Of a DNA stretch of 64,000 bases, positions 42,201 to 50,800 are shown piece by piece. Each line of letters begins with the position of its first letter. Positions within the stretch are counted from its first letter, which is position 1. Below the pieces are notes generated by a model that was not told where the DNA came from, searched no databases, and saw only the letters and a program-made list of their open reading frames with translations. The translations under genes were made by a program, and so were the position numbers. Source of the DNA: Phycisphaeraceae bacterium (lineage in GTDB: Bacteria > Planctomycetota > Phycisphaerae > Phycisphaerales > Phycisphaeraceae); the NCBI GenBank assembly GCA_002716625.1, contig PBAS01000007.1:1-64000 (forward strand), written 5' to 3'.

Positions 42201-44786
42201 TGTGATAACGGTTTGGTTGGTCCAGTCTTTGGAGCTGTATTGATAGCCTGCGATTAAAAGCTTCACAGATTCGTTAGCCGCGTAGTCGAAGATAGACACC
42301 TCGAACGACAACATATCGCTTTGGCCTTTAGTGATAGTTGGCAGTTTGATCTTGATTGCGCCGGTAGCCGATGAAGCGCCATTGTAAAGATAAGCACCAG
42401 CTGGGGCAGGAATGCGACCACCGTTGGCGTTATCTTTCAGATAAGGCGCATGGCCACTCGCCCATTGCGTATTACCCGTAACTACGTCGTCAGCGTCAGA
42501 ACGAATAAGCTGAGAGGCGCTTAACCCATCTAGTTTTGAAGCATTATCCGCTTTCGCATTTTTAGCTAGATAGTAGCTATCACCTTGAGCTTTTGTAATC
42601 TTGCTGGCTGCAAGGTTATAGGCTGACACCGCTTTGTCGTAGGCGACTTTTACCGCCTTTGGCGTTGCGGCCAATGTTTCACTGGTGGAGTTGACCGCCG
42701 TCAGTAGCTTGGTAGCACCATAAGCAGCTTTTGACGCAACAACATAGGTCCATTTTGAGTTGGCCTTGTTTAGTGCTTCGACGCCTTTATCGTGCGCAGC
42801 TTTTACAGCCTTTGAGCTGCCGACCGTAGAGCTTGATGATGATGTGACAGAATCCGAAATAGACGACTTTGCAACTTTAGTGTTAGCCGTGTTAATCGCC
42901 GCGATACCTTTATCATGCGCGGTCTTAACTGCTTTCGAACTGGCCACGGTTGTATTTGAACTTGATGTGACAGATTCAGAAATGACCGCTTTCGGGATCA
43001 TCGTATTGGCTTTGTTGAGCGCCTCGACGCCCTTATCATGCGCAATCTTAGCCGCTTTTGAGCTGGCAATATCTTCGCTCGAATCAGACGTAACCGAATC
43101 AGAAATATCGGCCTTGGCCACTTTAGTGCTGGCCAAGTTGTACGCTTGGTTTGCTCGGTCGTTCGCGGTCTTAACGGCTTTAGAGCTACCAACATTTGTT
43201 TGTGAATCAGACGTAACCGAATCAGAAATGACCGCTTTCGGGATCATCGTGTTGGCCTTGTTCAGCGCTTCGACGCCTTTGTTGTGCGCAATCTTAGCCG
43301 CTTTTGAACTGGCAACGTTTGTTTGTGAATCAGAGGTAACGGAGTCTGATACCTGAGTCTTGGCTACCTTTGTATTAGCAAGGTTGATCGCATCTACAGC
43401 TTTGTCGAATGCTGTTTTAATTGCCTTGGAACTACCAACGGTCGTTTTAGACGCCGACGTAACTGAGTCAGAGATAGACGTTTTGGCCACCTTGGTGTTA
43501 GCAAGGTTGATCGCTTCTACTGCTTTATCAAAAGCAATCTTAACGGCTTTAGAACTACCAACGGTCGTTTGTGAAGCTGAGTTGATAGCGTCAGAGATAG
43601 ACGTTTTAGCCACTTTGGTGTTAGCAAGGTTGATCGCCTCCACCCCTTTATCAAAGGCCGTCTTAACCCCTTTTGCGCTCGCGTAGATAATCTCAGATGG
43701 ATTATTGATAGCGCTTGTGATGTTACGGTTCCCCTCATGGAAAACCTTATGATTGGCCCATTTAAGCAGACCGTTACCATCACTGGTTAGAGAGAATGAT
43801 TTGCCGTCAGAACGGTTCAAAAATCGCAGTGCGCCAATGATGCCGGTGTTATCTGGGCGGTGGCCCTCGATATCGACATTTGAGTTTGCTTCGTCTGCAG
43901 ACTTAACCTTAAACGCACCAGTAAAGGTCCAAGCAGCTGTGACCGTTTGAGCCTTAGTTTTCGCCTTTTCCCACCATTGCTGAGTGCGAAGCGCGGTCAT
44001 GATCTTGTTGTTCGTCGATCCCGCCTCGGCGTCGGCTTGGGTGGCCGTTTCGTCGTTATGCCAGTATTTAGGGAACGGGTTATGCTCGGCTTTTAGGTTG
44101 TTGATAGCTCGCCAGAGCTGGGAAAGTTTAACGTGCTTAACTGCAGTGGATTTACCATCAATTTCAGCATTGTTCGCGGCGTTATCTTCGCGCTCGTACT
44201 GTTCGTGTGGATCTAGTTCGTCTTTGTGCGCGTCAAGGTCATAACCACCCGCTTTGCGATCTTCGTAATGGAAGTTAGACGGTTGCAGGCTTGTCGCACC
44301 ATCCGGTACCACGACTTTCGCTAAGATTAAGTGATGAGGCTTTACGTCGCCTTTTGGAAGCACTTTGACGCTGGCCGCATCGACCGTCGCATCTTTACTC
44401 ACCTGCTTGGTTTTCACGCCATGCTTATAGAACGCTTCAAGAACGACATAGGACGTAGCACCAGCTGGTACCGGTAAGACGATATCGTGCTGCTGTCTTA
44501 CCGTTAATAGGAAGTCTTCACGCTCGATGAGAGCAACACCAAAATCAACGGCTTTTCCATTTTGGCTTTGAGTGTTTTTGATCTTAACGTTTAGGCCTTG
44601 GTCTGGTAGACAGGCAAAACCACGATAGATACCGGCGCGAGCAACACCAAAGAACTTGCGGTTGATACTGGTCGATGATGCGATTTCAAGGTACTGAGTA
44701 TCTGTGATAAGAGGTAGTTGCTGGGTATCAGCAACACTCAAAGGCAAGATCACCGTTTCTTTAACTTGAGGGGTTTGGTCGCTCAT
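39210..44786 (-). CDS. Giant collar/tail fibre protein with 41-residue repeats
   Basis: 1858 residues. The N-terminal ~175 residues resemble phage tail-collar/proximal fibre domains (MSDQTPQVKETVILPLSV, SINRKFFGVARAGIYRGFA, YDLDAHKDELDPHEQYERED) that attach to the baseplate. Seven consecutive 41-residue repeats at residues ~379-665 (unit DKGVEALNKANTKVAKSSIS, then DSVTSSSxTTVxSSKAVKTAH) form a fibrous shaft, followed by further fibre repeats and two beta-rich sections. The C-terminal 150 residues have a different, beta-rich composition and may be a trimerisation or receptor tip. It is the largest fibre and immediately follows the baseplate gene cluster. Confidence 0.85.
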   Translation of the reverse strand: MSDQTPQVKETVILPLSVADTQQLPLITDTQYLEIASSTSINRKFFGVARAGIYRGFACLPDQGLNVKIKNTQSQNGKAVDFGVALIEREDFLLTVRQQHDIVLPVPAGATSYVVLEAFYKHGVKTKQVSKDATVDAASVKVLPKGDVKPHHLILAKVVVPDGATSLQPSNFHYEDRKAGGYDLDAHKDELDPHEQYEREDNAANNAEIDGKSTAVKHVKLSQLWRAINNLKAEHNPFPKYWHNDETATQADAEAGSTNNKIMTALRTQQWWEKAKTKAQTVTAAWTFTGAFKVKSADEANSNVDIEGHRPDNTGIIGALRFLNRSDGKSFSLTSDGNGLLKWANHKVFHEGNRNITSAINNPSEIIYASAKGVKTAFDKGVEAINLANTKVAKTSISDAINSASQTTVGSSKAVKIAFDKAVEAINLANTKVAKTSISDSVTSASKTTVGSSKAIKTAFDKAVDAINLANTKVAKTQVSDSVTSDSQTNVASSKAAKIAHNKGVEALNKANTMIPKAVISDSVTSDSQTNVGSSKAVKTANDRANQAYNLASTKVAKADISDSVTSDSSEDIASSKAAKIAHDKGVEALNKANTMIPKAVISESVTSSSNTTVASSKAVKTAHDKGIAAINTANTKVAKSSISDSVTSSSSSTVGSSKAVKAAHDKGVEALNKANSKWTYVVASKAAYGATKLLTAVNSTSETLAATPKAVKVAYDKAVSAYNLAASKITKAQGDSYYLAKNAKADNASKLDGLSASQLIRSDADDVVTGNTQWASGHAPYLKDNANGGRIPAPAGAYLYNGASSATGAIKIKLPTITKGQSDMLSFEVSIFDYAANESVKLLIAGYQYSSKDWTNQTVITLTNSAGKDYRVRFGNDGTSHCLWIGELNSTWNHLQIGVFNVLVGYSADATKYAAGWTVSITSQFDTVQDTVSASLPAAQTATKLQSARTIALAGDATGSTTFDGSGNKTITVTVKDDSHNHVIGNIDGLSTELNNIKKAIDTKLGKTSTAVKAHDAHRLEAVDDRDVQPKTSGISARKAVKPFFVSSPTVGAGSGYSDLLLLDTYSDATGGKPNALAFSKTAKKIFHLQPDYDSTSWGVASAIYTEANKPNKNDVGLNHVVNAPQTSAVNDSSTTKYATAKGAKTAYDRGTEALNAANAKVAKSSISNSVSSTSTTTVASSKAVRDTYNRAVAAENNAKNHTNAEISKLLGGATQQDLDTIRELGEALKDNDSDIGAINTELGKKANKTTKVSVSGPLTGGGDLSANRVIGIKDATTGQKGAVQLTDSVGSTSQVLAATARAVKKAHDKGVEALNKANSKWTYVVASKTTYGATKLLTAINSTSETLAATPKAVKMAYDLAASKLSKSQGDSYYLGKTDRAADTSKISGHTLSRIVPFNSQSDFTHGTLIKTDLTSSEKNGPSFVMEITGKSYSGAPPFSVTAQGYLYNNGFMSVSALALSGEFTDKITMMNGSDGKLWFWFPRMGYWQSFSVMVWDANGKGQRINRVVDIVDSTKPTSSKKVDVSVAKAYSTHHKPTAAEVGAQPKHVKLDNFVKSFWDTNGNQDLLCRGKRALVGHSTLGLEINYGNDFGKITINGQTTFRNPVLNQSYIGRTAHAAGYMVGSYNNVGENSGKTNPIYTIGSNYQPSDTSLGNMYGIGYSHTNAGFLKAAKDAGCIGWGAYFASDGDARAYISAEKGRMWVSDCFIEGSQKLSAKYLGINDDAKQSKQLAVNSESVKTLQLTANAWKGLLNNSDFKGGSGVYQILIQYSSAGKGGNAYTQSYTGQFYWFAGGTNQVDLSEIPLHNMGHADNSEYIFLRTRTELGNKIDQKVEIMCNKSLSKAVPFTVKLAKIMG
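42792..43652 (-). repeat. Seven 123-bp tandem repeats in the fibre gene
   Basis: Seven in-frame 123-bp units, diverged at third positions but strongly conserved in the encoded DSVTS...SSKAVK core, plus a partial eighth unit. Divergence of synonymous sites suggests an old array, not a recent expansion. Confidence 0.85.
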
Positions 44787-44788
44787 AA

Positions 44789-45250
44789 TTAACCCTCCAC
44801 AATCGCAGATTGCAGTGAGTCACTACGGGCGGTTTTGATGATGATCTCTAGAGAAACACCACGGTGTGAATACACCCATACCGGCTGAGTTACAGCAATG
44901 GCAACGTAATTGCCTTTCTGGTCTTTAATACCGACACAAGAAAATTGATGCTGTGCGCCATCAGGAAAGGTACCGGCTGGTAAGCTGGCCGTTACAACGA
45001 TATTCCCGTTAACGTAGGTGTAGTTGGCATCAGAGGTGTGAAAGATGCCTTGAATGCTTTGCTTATCGGTAGGGATTGGCTGACAACTTGGTTTACCGCC
45101 AATTTCTTCGATTAAATCATAGCCCCAGTCGATCTGGCCGAACTGGAAAAAAGCGCTGTAACCATTAGGCAGACTAGATAAGGCTCGCTCATCATAGTAT
45201 TTGTCTAATAGTTCAGATCTTTCTAAGACAATATTAGATTGTGATTGCAC
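44789..45250 (-). CDS. Baseplate/fibre-linked protein, function unknown
   Basis: 153 residues starting with GTG at 45248-45250, with AGGTGA upstream. Segments AFFQFGQIDWGYDLIEEIG and HQFSCVGIKDQKGNYVAIA are beta-rich; no transmembrane region is present. It sits between the gpI-like baseplate gene and the giant fibre, 2 bases before the latter, so it probably links or caps the fibre attachment. No family was recognised. Confidence 0.6.
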   Translation of the reverse strand: MQSQSNIVLERSELLDKYYDERALSSLPNGYSAFFQFGQIDWGYDLIEEIGGKPSCQPIPTDKQSIQGIFHTSDANYTYVNGNIVVTASLPAGTFPDGAQHQFSCVGIKDQKGNYVAIAVTQPVWVYSHRGVSLEIIIKTARSDSLQSAIVEG

Positions 45251-45298
45251 TGCGTCACCTGTGAGGTTAGCGCAGCGTCTTGAGCTGGGGAGCTTTTT

Positions 45299-46141
45299 CT
45301 AATAGTACACTCTATCTAGAGCCAACGCATCAAGTGGAATGGCATCTAATCTAGGGCTGGTATAAACCGGTGTTACGGGTTTGTCTTCTGTGATTGGAAT
45401 TTTAGTTTGGGCCGTGGTTTTCTGGCTATCTGTTGAACATTCAACCTGTGTGATTGGTTCTATATAAGTCTTGGTCGATGTGCTTTGTTCTACCCATTCA
45501 ATCAGCTCGATGATATTAAGCTTGATGTAGTACACGTTACCGTCACAAGAGATACGCAGCGGGATAAGTGGATAGATTACTTGTCGAATACGCGCCTCAA
45601 AGGCTCGGATCTCTTCCTCACCAATGCCTCGCGAACCTGACTGAATCATGTTTACTGGGATGCGAATTACACCGCGACTTGTAAGGAAAAAGTCTTCACG
45701 CTTTAGATCGTGAAAGTCATCTAGTTTGTCTTCCTGAACAAACAAAGTGCCGTAAGGGTAACGATCTTGGTCGATAGGTGCATAGAGCCTAATCCACTCA
45801 ACATTCATCCCGTTAAACTCACGCGAGATTGTGGCCATGAGTGGGTAAACGGTTTTCTTAAAGTGAATTTCATCCCGACGCTGCATGATAACGTGAGGTA
45901 AATCCTCATCCGACACGTCACCCAAAGGGAAGATCTTGCGGAGCTCTTTGGTTTCTTCCAGTAGGTCGGTTTTGTTCATTTCATAAATGGAGCTGCGAGT
46001 TTTTAGCCGGTCGATGTAGGTTTCGACGTGGTTCTCCAGCACCTCACCAAATGCGAGCACAAAATCAGACCAGCTCTGCTCATTTTTTTTAGCGTTAGTA
46101 AGCTGGCCCTTAAGCCAGCTTTTGATTTTCGATTCAGACAT
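45299..46141 (-). CDS. Baseplate component (gpI-like position)
   Basis: 280 residues. The position after the J-like gene is that of P2 gpI-type baseplate proteins. Segments include KKNEQSWSDFVLAFGEVLENH, RLKTRSSIYEMNKTDLLEET and EIRAFEARIRQVIYPLIPLR. The tail ends in a Pro/Thr-rich stretch (KPVTPVYTSPRLDAIP). The sequence has no clear motif, so the family is assigned by context. It would connect the wedge ring to the fibres. Confidence 0.6.
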   Translation of the reverse strand: MSESKIKSWLKGQLTNAKKNEQSWSDFVLAFGEVLENHVETYIDRLKTRSSIYEMNKTDLLEETKELRKIFPLGDVSDEDLPHVIMQRRDEIHFKKTVYPLMATISREFNGMNVEWIRLYAPIDQDRYPYGTLFVQEDKLDDFHDLKREDFFLTSRGVIRIPVNMIQSGSRGIGEEEIRAFEARIRQVIYPLIPLRISCDGNVYYIKLNIIELIEWVEQSTSTKTYIEPITQVECSTDSQKTTAQTKIPITEDKPVTPVYTSPRLDAIPLDALALDRVYY

Positions 46142-46149
46142 GTTTTCCC

Positions 46150-47538
46150 TTAGTTGTAATTAAAACGAATAGTCGAGTTTTCTAGATCTAAAAATTGATA
46201 AGTGTCGACTGGAATCTCATTTACAAGGCCGATGCATTTCACTTCGAACTGCTCGATGCCAAGAGGGATTGATTCACTTTCAATCGATTTCCAGATCGTG
46301 TTTTTGTAGACCTGTTCGCTTTGCTTGGCGCTGCGACCAAAGCGTTTGGCCAACATGGCCGAAATGGCTTTTTCTACGTCCGTTGGGTTAATACCATTTA
46401 GCACCGAGCCGGTTACTTCGACCGTGTACTTGTGATCGCGTCGTGGCGAGAATATATAGTTCTCGTTGTAACCCTCACGCCCTTTGAATATTTCTAGGAT
46501 CTCAGCCTTAAGTGCATCGTCGGTTTTGATATCGGAATAAGCGGAAATAAAGATTGTGTTGATGTTCTTTAAGTCTGCCTTACCTGTCAGCTTCTCTTGG
46601 GCCTTTTCACCCCAAACAGACATCCACACGATACCGGCCACGTTGTTGGTAATGAACGTACTGTAATCGGCATCCCATGACAGCTGATCATCGTAAACGG
46701 TTGAGTAAAGCGCACTGTTGCGGATTGATTCGATATCTTCGCCACCAGCACCGCCGACAATGGCGGTTTTGGTTTTGACTTCAATCGGGATTTTCTGGCC
46801 ATCAAAGCCCTCGCTATCAATGAGCTCTAAAGGTTGGTCGTTAAGTAGTGTCGAATCGCCCACGGTAAGCCAAAGCTCGACCTCAATAACATCACCCTCT
46901 TTTGGTGCCTTGCCTGTAATGTTGTTACCAAATCGCACACCCAGCTGATCAGATGCCTTGTAATATTCCATGTAGGCTTTGGTTTCTGGACCACAGTTGC
47001 GGAACTTAAATGAGTGCTTCCAGAGCTCACCATTCACTCGAATCACCACGTTATGAATTTGCTCGGTAATATCATTAGGGAACAAGATCGATAACCAGTT
47101 TTTCTCATCAGTCACAACATGGCGCATCTTGGAGATTTCTAGTTGTTTGACTAAGTACTCGCGAGTTTCGTTTGCCTGCAGTTCGACACTATCCATGATG
47201 GTGTATCGCAGCTGGTTTGGTCCGAGGGCTTGAGTCAGCGCGGGTAATGTTTCTCGAAATGGTCCTGTATTTTTTAGGATGGCTGTACCACTGGATGGTG
47301 CAATTTTCCGACCTACATAACCTGCCCCCTCGGCACCGGCCAGAATGGAAGATCGGCGCGTGGCCAGTGTTAAAAATGACTCTTGGAGCGTTCGCTCGGA
47401 AGCTTGCGCGACACGCTCAATGATTTGAGCGACAAACAGAGCAATGTAAGCGACAAACTGAGAACCAATGAAGCGCTGCCACCAATCGGATTGCTTCAAT
47501 AGGTTTTCAAAGTCTTGTTTGATTTGCTCTTTATTCAT
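46150..47538 (-). CDS. Baseplate wedge protein J/gp6-like
   Basis: 462 residues. It contains the J-type hallmarks: N-terminal helices (IALFVAQIIERVAQASERTLQES), a beta-rich centre (LNDQPLELIDSEGFDGQKIP, EVKTKTAIVGGAGGEDIESIRN) and a C-terminal AEILEIFKGREGYNENYIFSP section followed by a VEVTGSVLNGINPTDVEKAI region. It forms the core ring of the baseplate with gp25. The preceding gene's stop overlaps its ATG by 4 bases, giving a wedge sub-operon. Confidence 0.8.
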   Translation of the reverse strand: MNKEQIKQDFENLLKQSDWWQRFIGSQFVAYIALFVAQIIERVAQASERTLQESFLTLATRRSSILAGAEGAGYVGRKIAPSSGTAILKNTGPFRETLPALTQALGPNQLRYTIMDSVELQANETREYLVKQLEISKMRHVVTDEKNWLSILFPNDITEQIHNVVIRVNGELWKHSFKFRNCGPETKAYMEYYKASDQLGVRFGNNITGKAPKEGDVIEVELWLTVGDSTLLNDQPLELIDSEGFDGQKIPIEVKTKTAIVGGAGGEDIESIRNSALYSTVYDDQLSWDADYSTFITNNVAGIVWMSVWGEKAQEKLTGKADLKNINTIFISAYSDIKTDDALKAEILEIFKGREGYNENYIFSPRRDHKYTVEVTGSVLNGINPTDVEKAISAMLAKRFGRSAKQSEQVYKNTIWKSIESESIPLGIEQFEVKCIGLVNEIPVDTYQFLDLENSTIRFNYN

Positions 47539-47879
47539 AGTCGTGTTTCCTTTTTGATATCTTGCTGGCCAAGGATCCCCACTTGAATTGAGTAGGTATC
47601 TACTTCGTGAGGTTTGACTGAAATGTGTGTAATCACCGCGCTTGGAACATCCTCTGGCAGGTTCATTAAGATTGAGTTCTCAATGGCTGCGGCGGTATCG
47701 TCACAGATCGGTAAATGTTTATATTGCTTGAGCTTGTTACCCCATTGCGGAGCTCCCCAAATCTCCCCTTGGGGAGTGTCTAACCATTCCGCGACTCGAA
47801 CGGCTACGGCTTGGTCTTCCCCGTAGGTATTAACACCGTCAATGTTTAGATTGAGTAGGTAATCAATTTCTTGGCTCAT
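47535..47879 (-). CDS. Baseplate wedge protein gp25/W-like
   Basis: 114 residues, the size of gp25/W wedge proteins. Recognisable elements are GEDQAVAVRVAEWLDTPQGE, IWGAPQWGNKLKQYKHLP, IENSILMNLPEDVPSAVI and a C-terminal strand pair. Its place immediately before the J-like gene, with ATGA overlap, is conserved in contractile tails. gp25 is the lysozyme-fold-like inner wedge that starts sheath assembly. Confidence 0.85.
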   Translation of the reverse strand: MSQEIDYLLNLNIDGVNTYGEDQAVAVRVAEWLDTPQGEIWGAPQWGNKLKQYKHLPICDDTAAAIENSILMNLPEDVPSAVITHISVKPHEVDTYSIQVGILGQQDIKKETRL

Positions 47880-47882
47880 CGG

Positions 47883-50800
47883 TTACTCCAAGTCAGCGCT
47901 TTGGCGCTGCAGTGAATGATCGTTAAAGTTGTTTGGAATAGCCCCCGTGCTCTTACTTGTTGATGCTGGAGTACTGTCTTTCGCTTTCACTGGACCGCCG
48001 TATCGGTAGATCTCTTTGGTGTTGGTACCACCAGCGGCCTTGCCGACCTCTTTGATGGCATCAAGAGACGCCTTATCGAGCGTGACCTCTTGCTTGCTGG
48101 ATTCACTTTTCAACTTCTCCGCGTCACGTTGTGCATAAATCTGGTTAACACTTTCGTTTTGGGCGATCTGATTAGTCGCCGTGGCCACGGTCTGGGTTGA
48201 GGTAGGCTGAGAAGCTTGCGCTACGTTCTTGGCTTGGCTCTGACGGCTTTGGCGCTCGATGAATGCCACACTGTTAGCCAGCTGGGTGTCTGCGCTGGTT
48301 TCAGTGTTATCACTGATAGATTTCATCGACTCCAGCTGTTTGGAGCGATCCACTTCGCTTGCTTCGGTCTGGGCCGTATTGCTTTGTGATTCCGTTGCTA
48401 GCTGGTTGGATTTTTCAATGGCTGTGCTAACACTCTCAAGCTGAGCGGCAGCTGCAGTGTGTGAAGCTTGGGTTACTTCATTGCTCATTACCGTGCGTTC
48501 ACTGATCGCCCCAATGCTTTCAAGTTGCTTGTCTACATTGCTTTGAGAGGCTTGAACCGTTGAGCTTTGTGATGTGCTCTGGCTTGCGCTTTCCAATGCT
48601 TTGCTTACGCTTTCTACTTGATTGTTTTCTGCAGAGGTTTGGCTCGCTTGGCTGGTGGATTGATCGCTGCTTCGCTCGATGAGCTGGCTATCGTTCTGCT
48701 TTGAAATTTGGCTGTCAGATTGGCTGTCGCTTTGCTGTGACGCCTTTTCAAGCGCGTTGCTAATGTGACTTACCTCATTTGCACTCGTCGCCTGTGAGGC
48801 CTCGCTGGTGCTGCTGGTTGCCTGTGTTGTTTCGTTGATGCCTTGAGCTCGAAGTTCAGAACGTTCGCGTGCTGATAACTGGCTTCGTGAGTCACTAGCT
48901 GTATGGCTCTCTTGTGTTCCAGTTTCGCTGCTACGTTCTTTCGCTTCGGTGGCCACATCACTTGAGCTCACAACATGCTGACGTTCTGCCGCTTCGATAG
49001 CATGGGTAGACTGGCGATCTCTCACTTGTTCAGTCGAGCTTTGATCACTTGACGCTTTCTCTTGCGCTTCGCTTACTAGTGACGACTGGCTACGTTCACT
49101 GCTTGAGCTTTGAACCTTATTACTTTGGCTTGATGCTTCGCTTTGAGTGGCTTGATGTGCGCTTTCGGAGACAGAAACCACCGAATCTATCTGGGAGTCA
49201 GACGCAACTTGTACAGCTTCGCTATGAGTACCGGTTTGATTGTTTTCGGAGCTTTCAGAGCGAGCGTTAACTTGCTCACTCTCTGTTGAGCTTTGCTCGC
49301 TGGTTTGCCCTGACTTATCCACGGTTGACGCGCTAGTACCATGAGTTGAAACAGACGACGCTTGGCTATCAACATGATCCGAGGCTGCAATCTCACTTAC
49401 TATGCTGACGCTTTCAGCTTGTGTTAAATCTTGAACCTGACTCGCTTCACTCGCGCTTGAGCTTTGTAATGAATCCAAGCCCGTGGTTGCCTCGATACGT
49501 TCGCTTTCTGCTGTTGTGTCGACACTGTTTGAATTGCGTTCATGCGTTGTGCCATCCGTCTTAGATGACTGCTCAGAGGCTTGAGAACTAGCCGAGGATG
49601 CTTGGCTATCTGTGGTTTCGCTTTGGCTTGCGCTTTCCAAAATAGAGGCGGTGCTGGCCAGTGGTGTATCGATATTGGTGTGCTCTGCTTGGCTGGTACC
49701 TTGCGAGATTTTAGTGTTGATATCTTCAAGCCTAGAGGCTGTCTCGATATCAACAAACCCACCATTGGCGAATGAGCTTTCGCTGTTCGCTTCTTGGATC
49801 TTCGCCACTTCCTCACGGCGTTTGATTTCAGCATCGACAACGGCCAGCTGTGCTTCTTTCTTGCTGCTCGATACAAGATCACCGCGCTCTGTTGCGACCT
49901 TGCCATCAATCGGCTGACCGATCTCGGAGGACACACTCTCGCGCTTCTCTTTTAGCTCTTTGTCGCGCTGCTCTTTAACGCTTTTAGCTTGGTTGTAAGA
50001 AATCCCCTCTTCATTGGCAATCGCCCATGTAGCCTGCATTTGACTGTAGGCGTCGTTTTTCCTTTGGTTCTCTTGTAGCGTGCGGCTAGATTGGCTATTA
50101 CCAGTATTCATTGCGCTGTTGTGAATAGCTTCGGCTTTGAATCGTGCCTCTTCCTGCTCACTAAACGTTTTGGCCACGCTATCCTGATCGCTTTGAGTGC
50201 TAACTTGCTGGCTGACTGCAGACGCACTTTGAGTGCTTTCATCAGTGGTTTGATTGGCGTTCGTCGTGCTTTCGGTTTTGCTGTCGCTTTCAGTGGATTC
50301 ACTCTCGCTATCATCACCGGCAAAGAATGAATAAATGCCCTTGGCCATATCACCAGAGGTAAAGCTCATTGCTTCTTGCGCACCCTCAATCCCCAGCGCT
50401 TCAAGGCCAGAGCCGATTAACCCAGCACCACCGCTAACAAGACCACCCATATCAAGGACCGACGCTAGAGCCATACTAGACTTTTGCCCTGTGGTAGCTT
50501 CTTCACCCTCTTTGAGATTGAATGTTTCACGCTGACGCTCAGTGTCAGTAAATCCACTAAATGCGTCATAGGCCATTAACGCTGGAGCGAGTAAAGGAAC
50601 GGCTTTTGCGGCTACACCACCAATCTTTGAAAGACCTTTAAACGCGGTACCGGCCATAGAGGTTCCTTTGGCCATTAGCGAGGATCCTTTGCCAGCTGCG
50701 CTACCTGCTACGTCACTCGCACCGGACAGAACCGAACGAATACGGCCACCTCTTCGGGTACCCTTGGCACCTTTACCTTTGCGACCTCTTCGACCTTTGC

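Noticed and set aside
42792-43652. Regular 123-bp repeats considered as a CRISPR-like array.
   Set aside because: Units are in frame, have no unique spacers and encode a protein shaft repeat; no cas genes are present.
42760-43686. Plus-strand open frames opposite the fibre repeats (198 and 108 residues).
   Set aside because: They mirror the minus-strand repeat periodicity, have no ribosome site and give repetitive, hydrophobic sequence; they are artefacts of the repeats.
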